64,000 nucleotides of DNA. Source: Anaeramoeba flamelloides (Eukaryota > Metamonada > Anaeramoebidae). Made by a program: the position numbers and the translations under genes. Of this stretch, positions 34,372 to 47,039 are shown piece by piece. Every line of letters starts with the position of its first letter. Position 1 is the stretch's first letter. Location of the stretch: positions 11,160,001 through 11,224,000 of the forward strand of contig JANTQA010000057.1 in the NCBI GenBank assembly GCA_027625915.1, given 5' to 3'. The notes under the pieces were generated by a model. That model was given only the letters and a program-made list of their open reading frames with translations, was not told where the DNA came from and searched no databases.

Positions 34372-37300
34372 TTCTTTTCTTTTTTTTAAAGAAACTTGTT
34401 GTTTTTTCTTGAAATAATTTGATTCATCTTCACTAGTATCTATTTCACTTACATCGAAATCTCTAATAAAGGATTTAATTTTTGGATTTTTTTTATCATT
34501 CTTTTTATTTCCTTTTTTTTTGTTATTTTTATTTATATTTTGATTTATTAATTGTGTTTGAGGATCTGATTTTTTTCTTTCCAAATCATTTTTTTCTCTT
34601 TTTGTTAAATTTTGATAATTGGAGGTATATAATCCAAGACCTAAATTCATTAAGGTTTTGCATAACAATTCATTTAATGGATAGAGATCTAAAAACTTGA
34701 GGATTAAGGGGAATCCATAATTTTTAATGAACCTGTCTTTAAATCTTCTCGAATCGTTTAATAATACACCAATTATTTTGATTGACAAAATCCTTAATCT
34801 AACCTTTGGGCTACTTAATAAACTAAATATCAGTGGCAACTTGCCATATCTTTTAAATTGCTCTAAAAAGTTAGGGTCGTCTAACAATTGCTTATAGACA
34901 CATTCGATTATATCTCTTTTAACTTTTACAAATTTGTCCTTATCAGAACCTAAAAATGAGAAAAATATTTTGTATTCATTTTCTGTAAACAAGGGAAGCA
35001 TTGCGTTTAATAACGACAATAAAATAATTCGATCTTTAAACTCTGAAACTCTAAACAGGTCTAATAATCCGCTTAACCCTGGCCCCTTCCCCATCCATAA
35101 CTTTAAGTTATCTAGAGATAAAGTTAAATATTTAATATATATCCTATATGCTGATCCGTGCAAATGCTCATTTTTCTTACTTTTGATAAGCAAATCGTTG
35201 ATTAAAAACAATGATGGCAATCTTTGGAATAATGGACGGTTGCCTTTGATCAGCCCAATAGATGAAAATTGGAATAAAATTTCAAATATTTCAGTAGACA
35301 AGTTACTTTTATTTAAAGCATAAAATAACATCGAATATCCATTAATTGACTTGAAATATTCTTCATTGGAATCGGATTTTCTTAAGATGGATAATAGCAT
35401 TTGCAACACAGAGGTATGCTTTTCGATCCCAAATTGAAAATATGGAATGCATATTTCAATTCCTCCTATTTTCTGAATAATTTTTGACATCGAATTGGTT
35501 GTGAATGCATATAAATTACCAAACATTTGGAAATTCAATTCAAGTTCTTGGCTTTGGCTTTCATTATTCTTATTAATAATATCGTTATATTTTTCAAAAT
35601 CAATTGAAGAAGCGCAAATGGGATCTTCATTTAATAATTGAAAATAATTTTTGATTTTTTTTTGAAATTGCTTTGAATAGATATCATCTGTAAAAGTTTC
35701 TTCAATTTCCGGATCGTTTTTAAGAAATTTTGTTATAAATCCTTCCTTATTTAGAATTGTTTCGTTATTAATTTGCTCTTTTCTTTGCTTTTGTTCTTCT
35801 TCTTTTTCCTTATTTTTGTTTTTTTGTGATTTTTTTTTTTCATTTTCTTTTTTTTCCTTCTCTTTTTCTTTCCTTCTTTTTTTTTCATTTTCTTTTTGCT
35901 CTTTTTCTTTTTGTTCTTTTTCCTTTCCCTTTTCTTTTTCGCTTAACTTTCCCTTCTCTTTTCCCTTCTCTTTATCTTTATCTCTTTCTTCTTTTTCTGT
36001 TTGTGTATTTTCTTTTTCCTTTTCATTTTTGTTTTTTGGAGATTTTTTTTTTTCATTTTCCTTTTTCTTTTCCCTTTTTTCCTTTTTCTTTTCATTTTCT
36101 TTTTCATTCACTTTTTCATTTTCATTTTCTTTTTTTTTTTTCTTTTCATTTTCATTTTTTTTTTCTTTTTCTTTTTCATTTTCTTTTTTCTTTTCCTTTT
36201 CTTTTTCTTTTTCTTTTTCCTTTTCATTTTCATTTTCATTTTCTTTTTCATTTTTAATTTTTTTTTCATCTTCTTTTTGTTGATCATTTTCATTTTCGTT
36301 TTCGTTTTGTTTTTCTTTTTCATCCATTGTTATATTATTTTCCAAACCATTGTTATTGCTTTCATTTTCAATTAATTCATCATTTTTATCCTTTTCCTTT
36401 TCTAATTGCCTTTTCCTTTCTTTGTTTAACTCTTGAATATAATTACACAATTCAGATGGCTTGATAACCTGGAATATTTTATTTTCAATTCCAAAATCTT
36501 TAAAGACCTTTTCTTCATCAATTTCACTTCTATACATTTGATAAGACAAATTAGGATCAAAGCCACCCTCTAAAAAGCTGACCGGGCCAATTTTACCCTT
36601 AAAAAAGGAATGCGCCCTCACAGAAAGATTTTCGATTGGTTCCCTTTTTCTTGATGTGCTGGTTTGCCCTATTTGTCTATTTTCAATCATACATCCAATA
36701 TATGGATAGAGTTTTTTTTCTTTAGAAACATTTTGGAAATATTCCACGTCTTTAATTGTTTGTATATGATTACCATTTACAAACAAAGACACACCATTTT
36801 TTTTTTGCGTAAATATTAAATGATGCCATCCCTTTTTAACATAAAAAAAGAAACTATCAAAAACATTAACTTTGGTAACACCTCTAACTTTAGCAAGAGA
36901 TTCCATCGTCAAAGAATATTTAATATTTTTTGTAGATTTTTTGATTCTTTGATCATTATCATTGCCATCATCAAAATCATCGGAGTCGTCGTTGTCGTTG
37001 CCACGATTATCATTATTTGTTTTTTTTTTGCCCTTTCTTTGGGTTGATGTCACTAATTGGAAATATAATTGGAAAACCATTTTATTGTTTTTATTATGAA
37101 AACTTAAAAATCCTAATTTTTTTTCTCTGCCGAAAGACAATTTTAACCAACAACTTATAATAAATCCATTTTTATTACTAGGGAATTTTGTGAAAGGTTT
37201 TAGTTTCAAAAAGGAATAATCCCCGCCAAAATTAAAGTATTCATTGGGCGCAAATCGATTTGAAATGGAATTAATTATTTCCAGGCATTTTGTTTGGTAT

Positions 37301-40300
37301 TTGAAATCCCTTTCTTGTATTTGATGTAACGTTATTTCTTTATCATGATCCGTTGGCAATTGAGACATTGCTACAATTTCAAATAAATGCTTAATTTCAA
37401 TTGAACGTATATTAAACAGCCCAATAGAGATAATTATTTTGGAAATGAAATTTAAAATTTGTGGATTTTTGTTGGCAATATCTAAAAAGTGATAAATGCC
37501 GATTTCTTTCGACAAAATATATCTATTCCATGGATGCGTCGTAATATAGTGCCTAACCAACTGAAGTGTTAAATTCCAATGAATTGATTTCTCATCACCA
37601 CCACCACTGGTGTTGTTCTCATTTTCCTTATCAAATTTTTTTAAACCCATACCTTTCAATAAATTGTTTATTAAAAACAAAATAGCCGAAGAATTTAAAA
37701 ATCTAATTTTTTTATTAAATAATAATTGATCAACTTGAGATATTTTTCCAAAAAATGAAGACTCTGAACTCGACGAATAATTTAATTTGTCATTATGACT
37801 TGATATATCTTCAATCATATGCTTTCCTTTTTTGTTACTCTTTTTTTTTTCCCTTTGTGAAAATCCACTTCCATGATAATCCACAGGATCTTCTTCGCCA
37901 TTAATATGATTAGTACCATTATCGACTGATCTTTCAGAAAAATCTAATTTGCCGTCAATTGATAAATCATCTAATTCGGTCGTAAAACTAGTGGTTATAG
38001 AATTTGTTAAAAAGCTGGTTTGGGAGAATTGTTCATGATTTGGTAAGGTATTTCTTCTTTGTTTTTTTCTTTTTTTTAAATTTTTCTTTTTTTGATCTTT
38101 TTTTATTTTTTGTTGTTGCTGTTGCTGCTTTTGCTTCTGTTTTTGTTTTTCAATTTCGGTTTTTTTTTGATCAGACAAAATATGATAATTTGGATTTCTT
38201 GTGCAAAGTGGCTGTAGTTGAAATCGAGTTTTAGGATCTGTCATTGTTACATAAAAATTATAAAAAGTTTCTCTGTTTTGTTTGGGAACAAAAGAAAATT
38301 TATAATTTTTTTTAATTAATGGAGTAACTTCAATTATCGAATCAAAACTACTTAATTCAATTAAAATTAAATATAAATCTGGATCCAATTTTAAATTTGC
38401 TTGTACAAAGATTTGGTTCAATTCATTGAAATTAATCTTTTTTTCTATTTGCTTTTTAGCATCAATGTAATTACAAATTAAAAACCCAATTAATTTTAAA
38501 ATTTCCTTTTTTAAAGCCTCAGATTCAAATTTTGAAAAATTCTTTAACAAACTAATTAAAAATTCAGACTGACAAAATCTTCTTTTTAAATAATATTTAT
38601 CTTGATAATGTAATTTTTGAGATAAAAATGCTGATTTTATTGAATAACATATCCTGAGTTTTAATTCAGTATTAATTTCATCGTCAAATAATAAAGTTAA
38701 ATAATTGTTAATACTTTTTAATCCATTTTGATCAAGTATGACTAATTCTTGTAAAAGACTTATTGAAAAATATATACAGTTTGGCTGTTGTTCGTTATTC
38801 TTTTCATTTTCATTTTCATTTTCTTTTTCTTTTTCTTTTTTTTTTTCTTTTTCATTTTCTTTTTCTTTTTCTTTTTCTTTTTCTTTTTCTTTTTCTTTTT
38901 CTTTTTCTTTTTCATTTTCTTTTTCATTTTCATTTTCATTTTCATTTTCTTTTTTGTTTTCATTTTTTTGTTCATGTTCATATTTTTCTTTTTCATTCAT
39001 GTCTTTGAATAGATCCTGTTTTTGTTGGTTATAATCTTGGAAAATTTTTATTATTAAATTTAAATTTTTAATTAATTTTAATGATGTAAATTTTTCAATA
39101 ATAGTAAGATCCTCTGTTGAAATAAACAATCCTATTATTAATAATAAATTTTCCAATTTTTTTAAATTATTTTCAAAATTGATTAGATTTTCTTTTTGAA
39201 TATTCTTCAATTTATTTGCTAAATATTTAATTGTCTGTTCAAAAAAACAGTTCACATTTTCAATTAAATATTCAAAATCATCATGAGAAAAAATAATTCC
39301 TCTAGAAAAGAGATCTGTATACAAAATTATCATTGAATTTAATAAAATTAATTCGTGTTCAATAAACTTTTCGTTATCAATCTCTTGAAAGGATAAATAA
39401 ATAGAATTAAATAATTTGGTGGTTGGGAAAGGATCAAAAGAAGATAATAGAAATTGAATGATATTTAATAATGAACTTAGTTCTTTAAAAAATAAGATAT
39501 CTGAGTCCTTAATTAAGAAGTGTTTCAAGATCTTTTCAATTTTGTTCATAATTCCGAATTTTTCAAAAATAACTACATTTAATGGCCGAATTGCCAAAAT
39601 GTCTTTTGCACATTTGACTGCATGGAATTTTACTTGTGGGTTAATTGTATGCTTCATTGACTTAAAAATCAATTTTAATCCATCAACATTACCTATTCTA
39701 TTTTTTTGTGTTCCGTCGATGGTTAACACAAAGATGATATCAAAAACCCTTTCAATAAATTCCTCTCTTTCTTCCTGTTTAATTTCAACCACACGATCCA
39801 AGACTTGCAAAAGCCTCTTGTACCCATTCATTTCTAAAAACGCCTCTTGGTTTCTTTTATTTTTATACAATAATTTGCTAATGGTCTCAATTAAATCTAA
39901 TCGGACTTCAGTAACAGCTTCTTTCAATAAATTTGTTAAAGATTTTAATGCACCTTGGACTAACATAAATTCTTTAACAATTTCTTCTTCAGTCAAATCT
40001 TTATTTTCTTTCTTTGTTTTTTCATTATTATTATCATTTTCTTTTCCATTTTCTTTTTGGTTTCCTTTTTCGTTTTCTTTTTCATTTTTGTTTTTGTTTT
40101 TTTTTTCATTTTTGTTTTCGTTTTCGTTTTTGTTTTTTTTTTCGTTTTTGTTTTTGTTTTCGTTTTTGTTTTTGTTTTTCTTTTCTTTGGATTTTTCTGT
40201 TTTTTCTTGATTTTTTTTATTTTTTTTGTCATTTTTTTGCTTTGATTTTTTCTTTTCCTTTTCTTCTTGCTTTTTTTCTTGTTTGTTAACATTACTTTCT

Positions 40301-41274
40301 TTATCTTTCTCTTTGTTATTTTGATTTAATTTCTCTTTGGAGTTTTGAACAATTTCCTGTATGTCACCCATCTCGTCATGATTAATATTCCTAGGCAATT
40401 CGTCGTCCACCCCTAAATTATAATTTTCTTCAAGGATTTCTAACTTCTCTTTTTCGGTTATTTTCTTATTTTCTATATTATTAAACAACTTTTGCTTTTT
40501 TATATATTCAATTTCAGATTGAATAGACAAATTTGTTGGTGGATAGTCAGGTTGGCTGATTGAGATTGAACGTGATTTTGATTTATGGATTTTTCTTTTA
40601 AATTCCTCTTCTTCCATCTCCTTTGTTGTCGCACCATTACCATTTGCTTTCTTAAGATTGCTTTTGTCGTTTGAAATTTCTTGTTCTGGGCCAATCCATT
40701 TCTCGATCTCGGAAACTAAAAAATTGCCAACACTCCAGACAGCTCGCCCAACTTTGTCAGTAATTGATGAAACATCTTCAAGATTCCCATTTATTTCGTT
40801 TGTTTGTTCTTCGTTTTCTTTTTGTTCAATGAATTGTGTTTCTTCATCGTTCCTAATTTGGATGAATTTCGAAAATGTTAATATAATATCCCGCGCTAGT
40901 CTTTTGTCATTATCTAATAATTGAGTGATCTTTTTAAACCCCTCAAGTTTGCCAATGGCTAACGAAGACTCAACTGAATTACTCATGCTCCCAATAATAC
41001 GGACCAAGATCCTTTGTGACTCCACGGTTTTTAAATTGTCCAATAGGCCCAAGAATCGAGATAGAATTATTGGCGTGTCCCGAATAACTGCATGGTATCG
41101 TTCATCTCGTAAAATTAATTCAATCACATTTAATGCCTTTTCAATTAGATCCTTTGTAATTTGTGTTAATGATTGAATTTCTTTTTCCTTTTCCTTTTCA
41201 TTTCTCTTTTTCTTTTTAGTTTTGTTTTTGTTTTCATTTTCATTTTGTTTGGATATTTCCTTTGAATTTCTTTT
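32584..41274 (-). CDS. Giant armadillo/ConA-like protein resembling BEACH proteins, without a BEACH domain
   Basis: An open frame of about 2,896 codons ends TAA at 32586-32584. The first part is helical, armadillo-like (around 41130-40850 and 40000-39100). A ConA-like lectin module lies at about 37260-36560: FIISCWLKLSF, GWHHLIFTQKKNGVSLFVNG and FFKGKIGPVSFLEGGF follow the pattern of this module in LRBA, neurobeachin and WDFY proteins. A second helical repeat region (35500-33500) and a C-terminal coiled coil (33030-32600) follow. E/K-rich low complexity interrupts it at 40290-40000, 38990-38790 and 36430-35760, and poly-Asn at 34371-34318. BEACH relatives act in vesicle traffic and autophagy; PH, BEACH and WD40 domains are absent here. 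No in-frame ATG precedes the conserved part after the stop at 41277-41275, so 5' exons are missing from the model. Confidence 0.82.
34318..34371 (-). repeat. ATT/AAT microsatellite encoding polyasparagine
   Basis: Pure trinucleotide run of about 18 units within the giant gene, read as Asn on the minus strand. Confidence 0.95.
35760..36430 (-). repeat. Glu/Lys/Asn low-complexity block in the giant gene
   Basis: Hexamer-like purine repeats encode alternating EK, KEN and NEKE. Shorter blocks of the same kind sit at 38790-38990 and 40000-40290. Such segments are predicted to be charged single helices or disordered linkers between folded regions. Confidence 0.9.
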
Positions 41275-42024
41275 TTATGTTTGTTTTAATTTTGTTGTTT
41301 TTTTTTGTTTCAGAAAAGAAATATTTTTGTTTTTCAGAAAATAAATCATAAAAAGGGAAAAGCATTTTATTTTTTAAATTAATGCTATATTTAGAAGAAA
41401 CTCGTTCTTCTTCTTCTTCTTCGTTTGACACAAGTAAAATTCTTTTTTAGAAACTTGGTTGATCTGTTAAACTTTTTAAAATCAATTAGTTCACGCTTTT
41501 CAATGACAAAAATAGTTTTTGTAAAATTCATTTTAAGAAAGTGAGTATTAAAAAATTTTGAAAAATTGATTCTCAAACTATTTAGTTCACTCTTTTAAAC
41601 AGCTTGAATAACACTTTTTACAACCTATGAACCATTGCTTTTTTCAAATGGCTTTTATGTGATGATGAAAAAAAAGTTTTTAATTACCTTGTTCTAAGGT
41701 TGTCAATGATATAGAAAATTTTTAGAGCATTAAGAAGATGGAAATAAATCTTTTTAATTTTTTTTTTTTTTTTTTTCCTTAGATTGTATAAGGGAAATAT
41801 GAGCTAATTTTTAATTTCATTTTATATTTCAAGAAAATAACTGGTTTCCAATGCAATTTTTTAATACCATTTCATTCAATTTTTAAAAATTGTAAATTTT
41901 ATTTCAAAAGTTCAAGAAGGAAGACCCAAGACAAAAGAAACAATTTTCGTTTTAAATGATTTGTGAAAGATTTTTTGTTTTTTTTGAATTACTGATTTCG
42001 TGATCATGAAAAAATTTTTTGTTT
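41275..42024. other. 5' region of the giant gene, frames unresolved
   Basis: On the minus strand an ATG-led frame (41531, MNFTKTIFVIEKRELIDFKK) runs into a GAA/AGA repeat. A second frame starts there (EEEEEERVSSKYSINLKNK, to about 41260), and the giant gene's frame is one further base over. The changes of frame fall in the GAA repeat (41404-41422) and an A6 run near 41270. There is no GT between 41340 and 41180 on that strand, so ordinary splicing cannot explain the second change. These pieces are probably the true N terminus, with length errors or mutations in simple sequence. The rest of the stretch is AT-rich. Confidence 0.4.
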
Positions 42025-42970
42025 TTGCTAATTTTTCACTTTTAGATAACTTCACTTATAATAAACACTATTGGTTAATAAAAGATCTTTTATCAAAAAT
42101 TATTTTTCAAGATATTTAACAATTTAAGTTGGGAAATCCAATTTTTCAGTTTCTATTTAAGATTTTTTTCAAATGTAATAGCAAAAAATTTGAAGATTTT
42201 TTTTTTCACAGTTAAGGGGTTAGAATAATTTATTCTAAAAGTATTTTAAATTTAATAAATATCTTTCAAATAGATAACCAATTATTTTAACTATTAGTGA
42301 ATTATTTATTTCAAAAAGTAAAAAAAAACCTAGAACACTTAACAAATAAAATAGAAAACCTCAAGAAAACCTCGAACACTTAACAAAAAAAAAAAACAGA
42401 AAACCTCAAGAAAATCACGGTTATGTTTTTTTTTAATTTTAGAAATTAAGAAAACCTAGGCACTCTACGGCACTTGACGGACACTTTCGTTAGGTTTTTT
42501 AATTTTTGTAATAAACTTGAAAATTAAATAAAATTTCGGTTTATTTCAAAAAGTAAAAAAATACTTGTTAGGCTTTCAAGAATTTAAAAAAATAAAATAA
42601 AATTATATAGATTTTACCCGATTCTTTTTAATCCTGGAAAAACCTTGTACACGGCAATAATTATCATAAGGATTTTTTTTTCCGTATTTGATTTTTTTTA
42701 GACGAATAGAACATTTTCAAAACTATTTGTTATTATCTATCAAAGTAAATATCTCCATGTTGAATTAAACTAAAATTCATTGTCACATCCGTTTATTTGG
42801 AATTCCAAACCCGAAAAAACACCTTTTTTTTCTTGACTAGAGATTTTTAAAAATTTTTTTATACTAACAACAATAAATATAATATCTCCATGAATTAAAA
42901 GTTCTGGAATTTTGATTATATTGTGAATAAACTTTATTCTTAATGATGAAAGGTTAATGAACGTGGTAGT
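42025..42970 (+). repeat. Dispersed repeat A with palindromic core, copy 2
   Basis: Same order of parts as 26620-27500: left arm CTAATTTTTCACTTTTAG and TTGGTTAATAAAAGATCTTT, palindromic core 42300-42660 with AACACTTAACAAATAAAAT units and GTTAGG-type stems, right arm TTATACTAACAACAATAAAT and GATTATATTGTGAATAAACT. Lies just upstream of the giant gene. Confidence 0.8.
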
Positions 42971-43324
42971 TTTGTCTAACTTTTTTTTTTCAATTTTATT
43001 TTTTTCATGTTAGTGTTATGAGAATTAAACCATCACTTTTTTTTCATTGGCCTATTGGTAATGGTTACATTACTAATTTCTCAATCTACAAAGTTGTTTA
43101 AATTTAGTTACTTTTAAAATGTTCATTAAATATGATTTTATTAGTCAACGAGAAGAGGTGAAAAAAATTGTCAAATTATTTGGAATTTCTCAGTAATAGG
43201 ATGAAATATGTTTTTATTCAATCAAAATTAAAAGAATATTCTTCGTTGAGTAATTGGGAAATAATAGCAAAAAGAAATTAGCGCCTTTTTCCCTTCCTTA
43301 TTACAAAAAATATTTTGTGTGGTA
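42971..43324. other. AT-rich stretch, no gene seen
   Basis: No feature supported beyond AT-rich intergenic sequence downstream of the minus-strand gene that ends at 43325. Confidence 0.6.
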
Positions 43325-44425
43325 TTAAAGCGCAATTTCTGTAGCCTTAGCACAGATACATTTTTTAACAAATGAGGTGTGGGTGAAGGCTCTAAATAAT
43401 TTTGTAGTTCTTTTCAATGACTGGTATTTGAAATGAGAGTCATACTTCAAAATTGAAAAAAGAAAATCAACTGAACTTTTATTCAATTTAAATGTCGAAC
43501 TGCTCGTTCACCAATACAAGCATTCAAAGAAAAATTGATCACAAATTACATTCATGGAATTTAAGAGTAAACAGAAGCAAACTGAAAATTTATTTCCATT
43601 TGTTATTTGAATGACAGTAAGAACCTAGGTTTTTTTTTTTTTTTTTTGCACTTTGTTCCTTGAAATAGTCTTTCTTGGGGTTTGTCAGTTAATTGTTTGT
43701 TGGTTTAATTTTGTCTTAAATCATTCCATAATAAAAGAAACAAAGAATTTTTTGTTTACAAAATTAATTTGTAATTTGGTTGGTTTGTTTGTTAATGGAA
43801 AGAAAGAAACTTTAAATTGGTTCACTTTCTTAAAAAAATTTTGATTCCTTATAATTGCAGAACAAAAAAGATTCTTTGTTTAAAATGAAAAGAAAAAAAA
43901 AAAAGAATAAAAAAAGCCAAACTGGAAAACATAAAAGAGAAATTAAAAACGCACCCAAAGGTTACTTTAGAGAAAAGTTGAATCAAAAATTCAGGAAAAA
44001 TCTTTACCTATCAACAACTTCAATAATCTCTTTCAAGACATCTGTACAATCACCTATAATCACATCAAGTGGTATTGAGTTTTGTTTTTGTGCCCATTCA
44101 TTATAAGACTGTTGGAAAGTATCAAGAAATGTGGTAAGTTTCATTGAAGCTTTTTTTAAATCACTAAAACGGATAACAAGCAATAATTAAAAAAGAGAAA
44201 TTTATTTTTTTAAGGTTTGTTTGTTTGTGGTTGTTTTTTTGAGATCAAGTACAAGAAGAACAAGATCGAACACAATTTTTGAATCTTTTGTTATTTTGAA
44301 AAAAAGATCCTAATTGTCTTGCTGGAGACTTACCCTTGTTGTGAGAGTTTCAAGTATTCTTCCCAAAGTTTTCGTAGTTTTTTGTAAGTTCCACGAAGTG
44401 CCCATCGAACTTTCAAATTTTGCAT
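43325..44425 (-). CDS. Four-exon gene for an unrecognised 141-residue protein
   Basis: Exons on the minus strand: 44425-44334 (ATG, donor GTAAGT), 44163-44008 (acceptor CCGTTTTAG, donor GTAAAG), 43581-43550 (acceptor AATTTTCAG, donor GTAATT) and 43470-43325 (acceptor AAGTTCAG, stop TAA). Phases are 2, 2 and 1, and the total of 426 nt is a whole number of codons. The product starts MQNLKVRWALRGTYKKLRKL, continues WEEYLKLSQQGDLKKASMKL and DVIIGDCTDVLKEIIEVVDR, and ends FVKKCICAKATEIAL. It looks helical and basic. The first two exons are convincing; the 32-nt third exon is the weakest part and could be replaced by another junction. I recognise no family. Confidence 0.62.
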
Positions 44426-46426
44426 TTTGAATTCTGATTACTTTTTTTTTTTTTTTTTCAATTCGAAAGACAAAAAAATAAACAAAACTTGAAAAAATGA
44501 TGACTAATGAAATAATTTTTTCAATTCAGATCTCTTTATGAGATATGTTGATTAACGGCTTTGCAAAAAATAAAGATCTGGTGTTTTCGAGGAACCACTC
44601 AGATTTATTAGTTGATTGAAAGGTAAGAATATCTGGTTTTCATTAAGGTTTTTTTTTTACATTTTTCAGTAAAATAGTGTTGCTTATTTTTAAAAGAAGA
44701 AGAGAGATTTAACCACACAACAATTATTCACAAATAACTCATTTAAATCGGTTTAATACTGATATTTAAATAATAAATGTGAGAACAGTTCAATTGGTGT
44801 ATAGTTTTTTTTTTTTATTTTAAATCGAGGTAGTTAATCTTACACAATATAGATCATAGATAAAAGAGGCCAACCAGTACATTATATTTACAGAAATTAC
44901 AATTTATAAAAAAAACACTCAAGATGAAATTAGAAAAAGTAAAATGACGTGACAATTGTAACCATTTTATTATTCATTTTCAAGTAAGAAAAAAAATTTT
45001 ATTTTTTCACCTTTTTTTCGGGAATGTTCCTAATTTCTCAATTCTAACTCAACTACCAATTTATTAGGCTTGTTTCTTTTTCAATTTATAACACAGCTTA
45101 GTGAAAAACTTTTCTTAAGAAGTAAAATAGAGTTTTTTAAAGGTTGGTTTTATTTTTTTCAAAGTCATATATTCAATAAATATTAATGTAATGGTAGTTT
45201 GTGTAGTTAAGTTTTAACAAAAAGACTAATACATGGCTAACTCTAAGAAATTTTGATCTGACTAACACCTATAAGAAGGAACAAATAAAATAAAGATATT
45301 GTCTGATTAACTACAAGAAGATTCAATTTCTAGATTACATATTATGAACATATTATACTTTACTGCTTATTACAAAGTCCCTTTTATCGATAAAAAGGAT
45401 ATACATTTATGTAATATTTAAGTTTTGTATCATCGAACTGTTTTTTGAATAATCTTTATTGTTAAGGTTTACAATCCTCGAAACAGGAAAAAATATTATT
45501 TTTGGTAAGTACAAGAGCTTGCTATTATGATTCTTAGTTGACGGGTTTTGTACTTGGTATGAATTCTCATGTTTGTCAAAAATGACGATTTTTGACAATT
45601 TACATTGTTTTTTTAAAAAATCCAAATTGGAGAGTGTCTGACGAATAGGTTGGGAGGTATTTGATAATTTTTTTGGATTTTTTGATTTCGAACAGCAGGT
45701 AAACCATTATTTTCATTTAAAAAATATGAGTATTTGTTAATTCTAATATTTGTAAAACAATGATATTTCTTTTTTATTTTTTCAAGATCAATATTTATGT
45801 ATTCAAGATTAATAGATTAATAGTCAACAGATACTTAACCAAAAAATATTAGTGAGTTCTTGACCATTTTTGCAAGAAGGTTTAATTTTGCCAGTTGTTC
45901 AGGTTCTTGCAAAAAAAAAAAAAAAATATAGACAACACACGCTATCGTCTAATAGTGTTAAATCCCAGAAAGAGTAAATTGTCTCATATCAAAACTATTT
46001 TTTTTAAACTGGCAATTTTTTTTTTAATTTGAAATCCATCAATATGAAAAACAGTAAATAAAAGATCTCAATTTAATTGTTCTTGTTGAAAATATCAACA
46101 AAATAGATTGAAGAAATATAACTAAAGAAATAACAATTCAACAACTTGAAACTTATTTAATTTTAAAAAAAAATTCAACATATGCAATTTACTGGACCAT
46201 AGCCCGAAAAAATAAAATTGAAAATTCCAAGTTAGACAAACCTATTCCTATAATTATCATTTCCTCTTCCACACTTGTTAATTGAGCGTTTTCAAAATAT
46301 ATTTAACATTACAGTTTTTAAAAATCTTGGGGGTGTTGCAATTATTGTATTATAATAGTACTGCGATTTTTGAAACTCTCCAATCAAGAAAAATGGTCTA
46401 TTTTGAGGTAAAAAAAACTTAAAATA
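44426..46426. other. Region with exon-like pieces, no gene assigned
   Basis: Short open segments with splice-like ends occur on both strands. Plus-strand examples are 44852-44908 (IIDKRGQPVHYIYRNYNL then TAA) after an ATATAG acceptor, and an intron-like stretch 44622-44677 (GTAAGA..TTTTTCAG). On the minus strand about 45645-45473 reads TLSNLDFLKKQCKLSKIVIF with an acceptor before it and a GTAAAC donor after it. They do not assemble into a model in phase, so I give no gene call. Confidence 0.3.
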
Positions 46427-46901
46427 CAGTGGTGTAAATAACCCGTTCAGACAACCTTTAACCCATTACTAAAATTTAACTCATGTTTTTTTTTCAGACT
46501 TGGGTATTGGAAGACCAGCAATCACTTATAGATTCTTGTTTCAGAACCAAATTGACTTTAGAGGTTAGATCTTTGATTAACCCAAAGGGCTCAATTATAT
46601 TAAATGCTTTTGTTTCAAAAATTTCATCATTTTTACAAAATTTTTGAGATTAAATGATTTTTTTATAAAAATTCAAAAAATGAAATTTTGCTCATTTTTT
46701 TGTCAAAAAATAACATTTTAATCTTCCAGTATCTTCATAATCCTTTTTTAAATTTTATTTAAAGAACCCAATTTCTTGTTTATGTACTGTTGTCGTCCCA
46801 TTGATTTGTTTCTTTTATTTCTAGAGTTAGCCAATATTTTTTGCATGAGTTAAATTTTAGTAATGGGTTAAAATAAAAAACACGGGTTAGTTACACCACT
46901 G
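46427..46901. mobile_element. Tc1/mariner-type MITE, 475 bp
   Basis: Flanked by TA on both sides (46425-46426, 46902-46903). Terminal inverted repeats begin CAGTGGTGTAA and extend through AACCCG. After a small gap, the arms ACCCATTACTAAAATTTAAC and its inverse (46845-46870) continue the match. The interior has a short open frame (about 46498-46647, TWVLEDQQSLIDSCF) but no transposase motifs, so it is probably non-autonomous. Ends differ from those of the transposon at 1200, implying a different family. Confidence 0.88.
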
Positions 46902-47039
46902 TATATGTAAAATGAATTTTCTTTAACTTCAACTTTCAGATATTTTTTTTTTTGAAGAGATAATAACTAATAGTTTTGAAAACACACTACTCATCTAAAA
47001 AAGGTCAAATACTGTAAAAAAAAAAGAAAAAAAACTGAT

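Noticed and set aside
36001-36375. Plus-strand open frames opposite the giant gene's E/K blocks
   Set aside because: They are phenylalanine/serine/leucine shadows of purine repeats on the coding strand.
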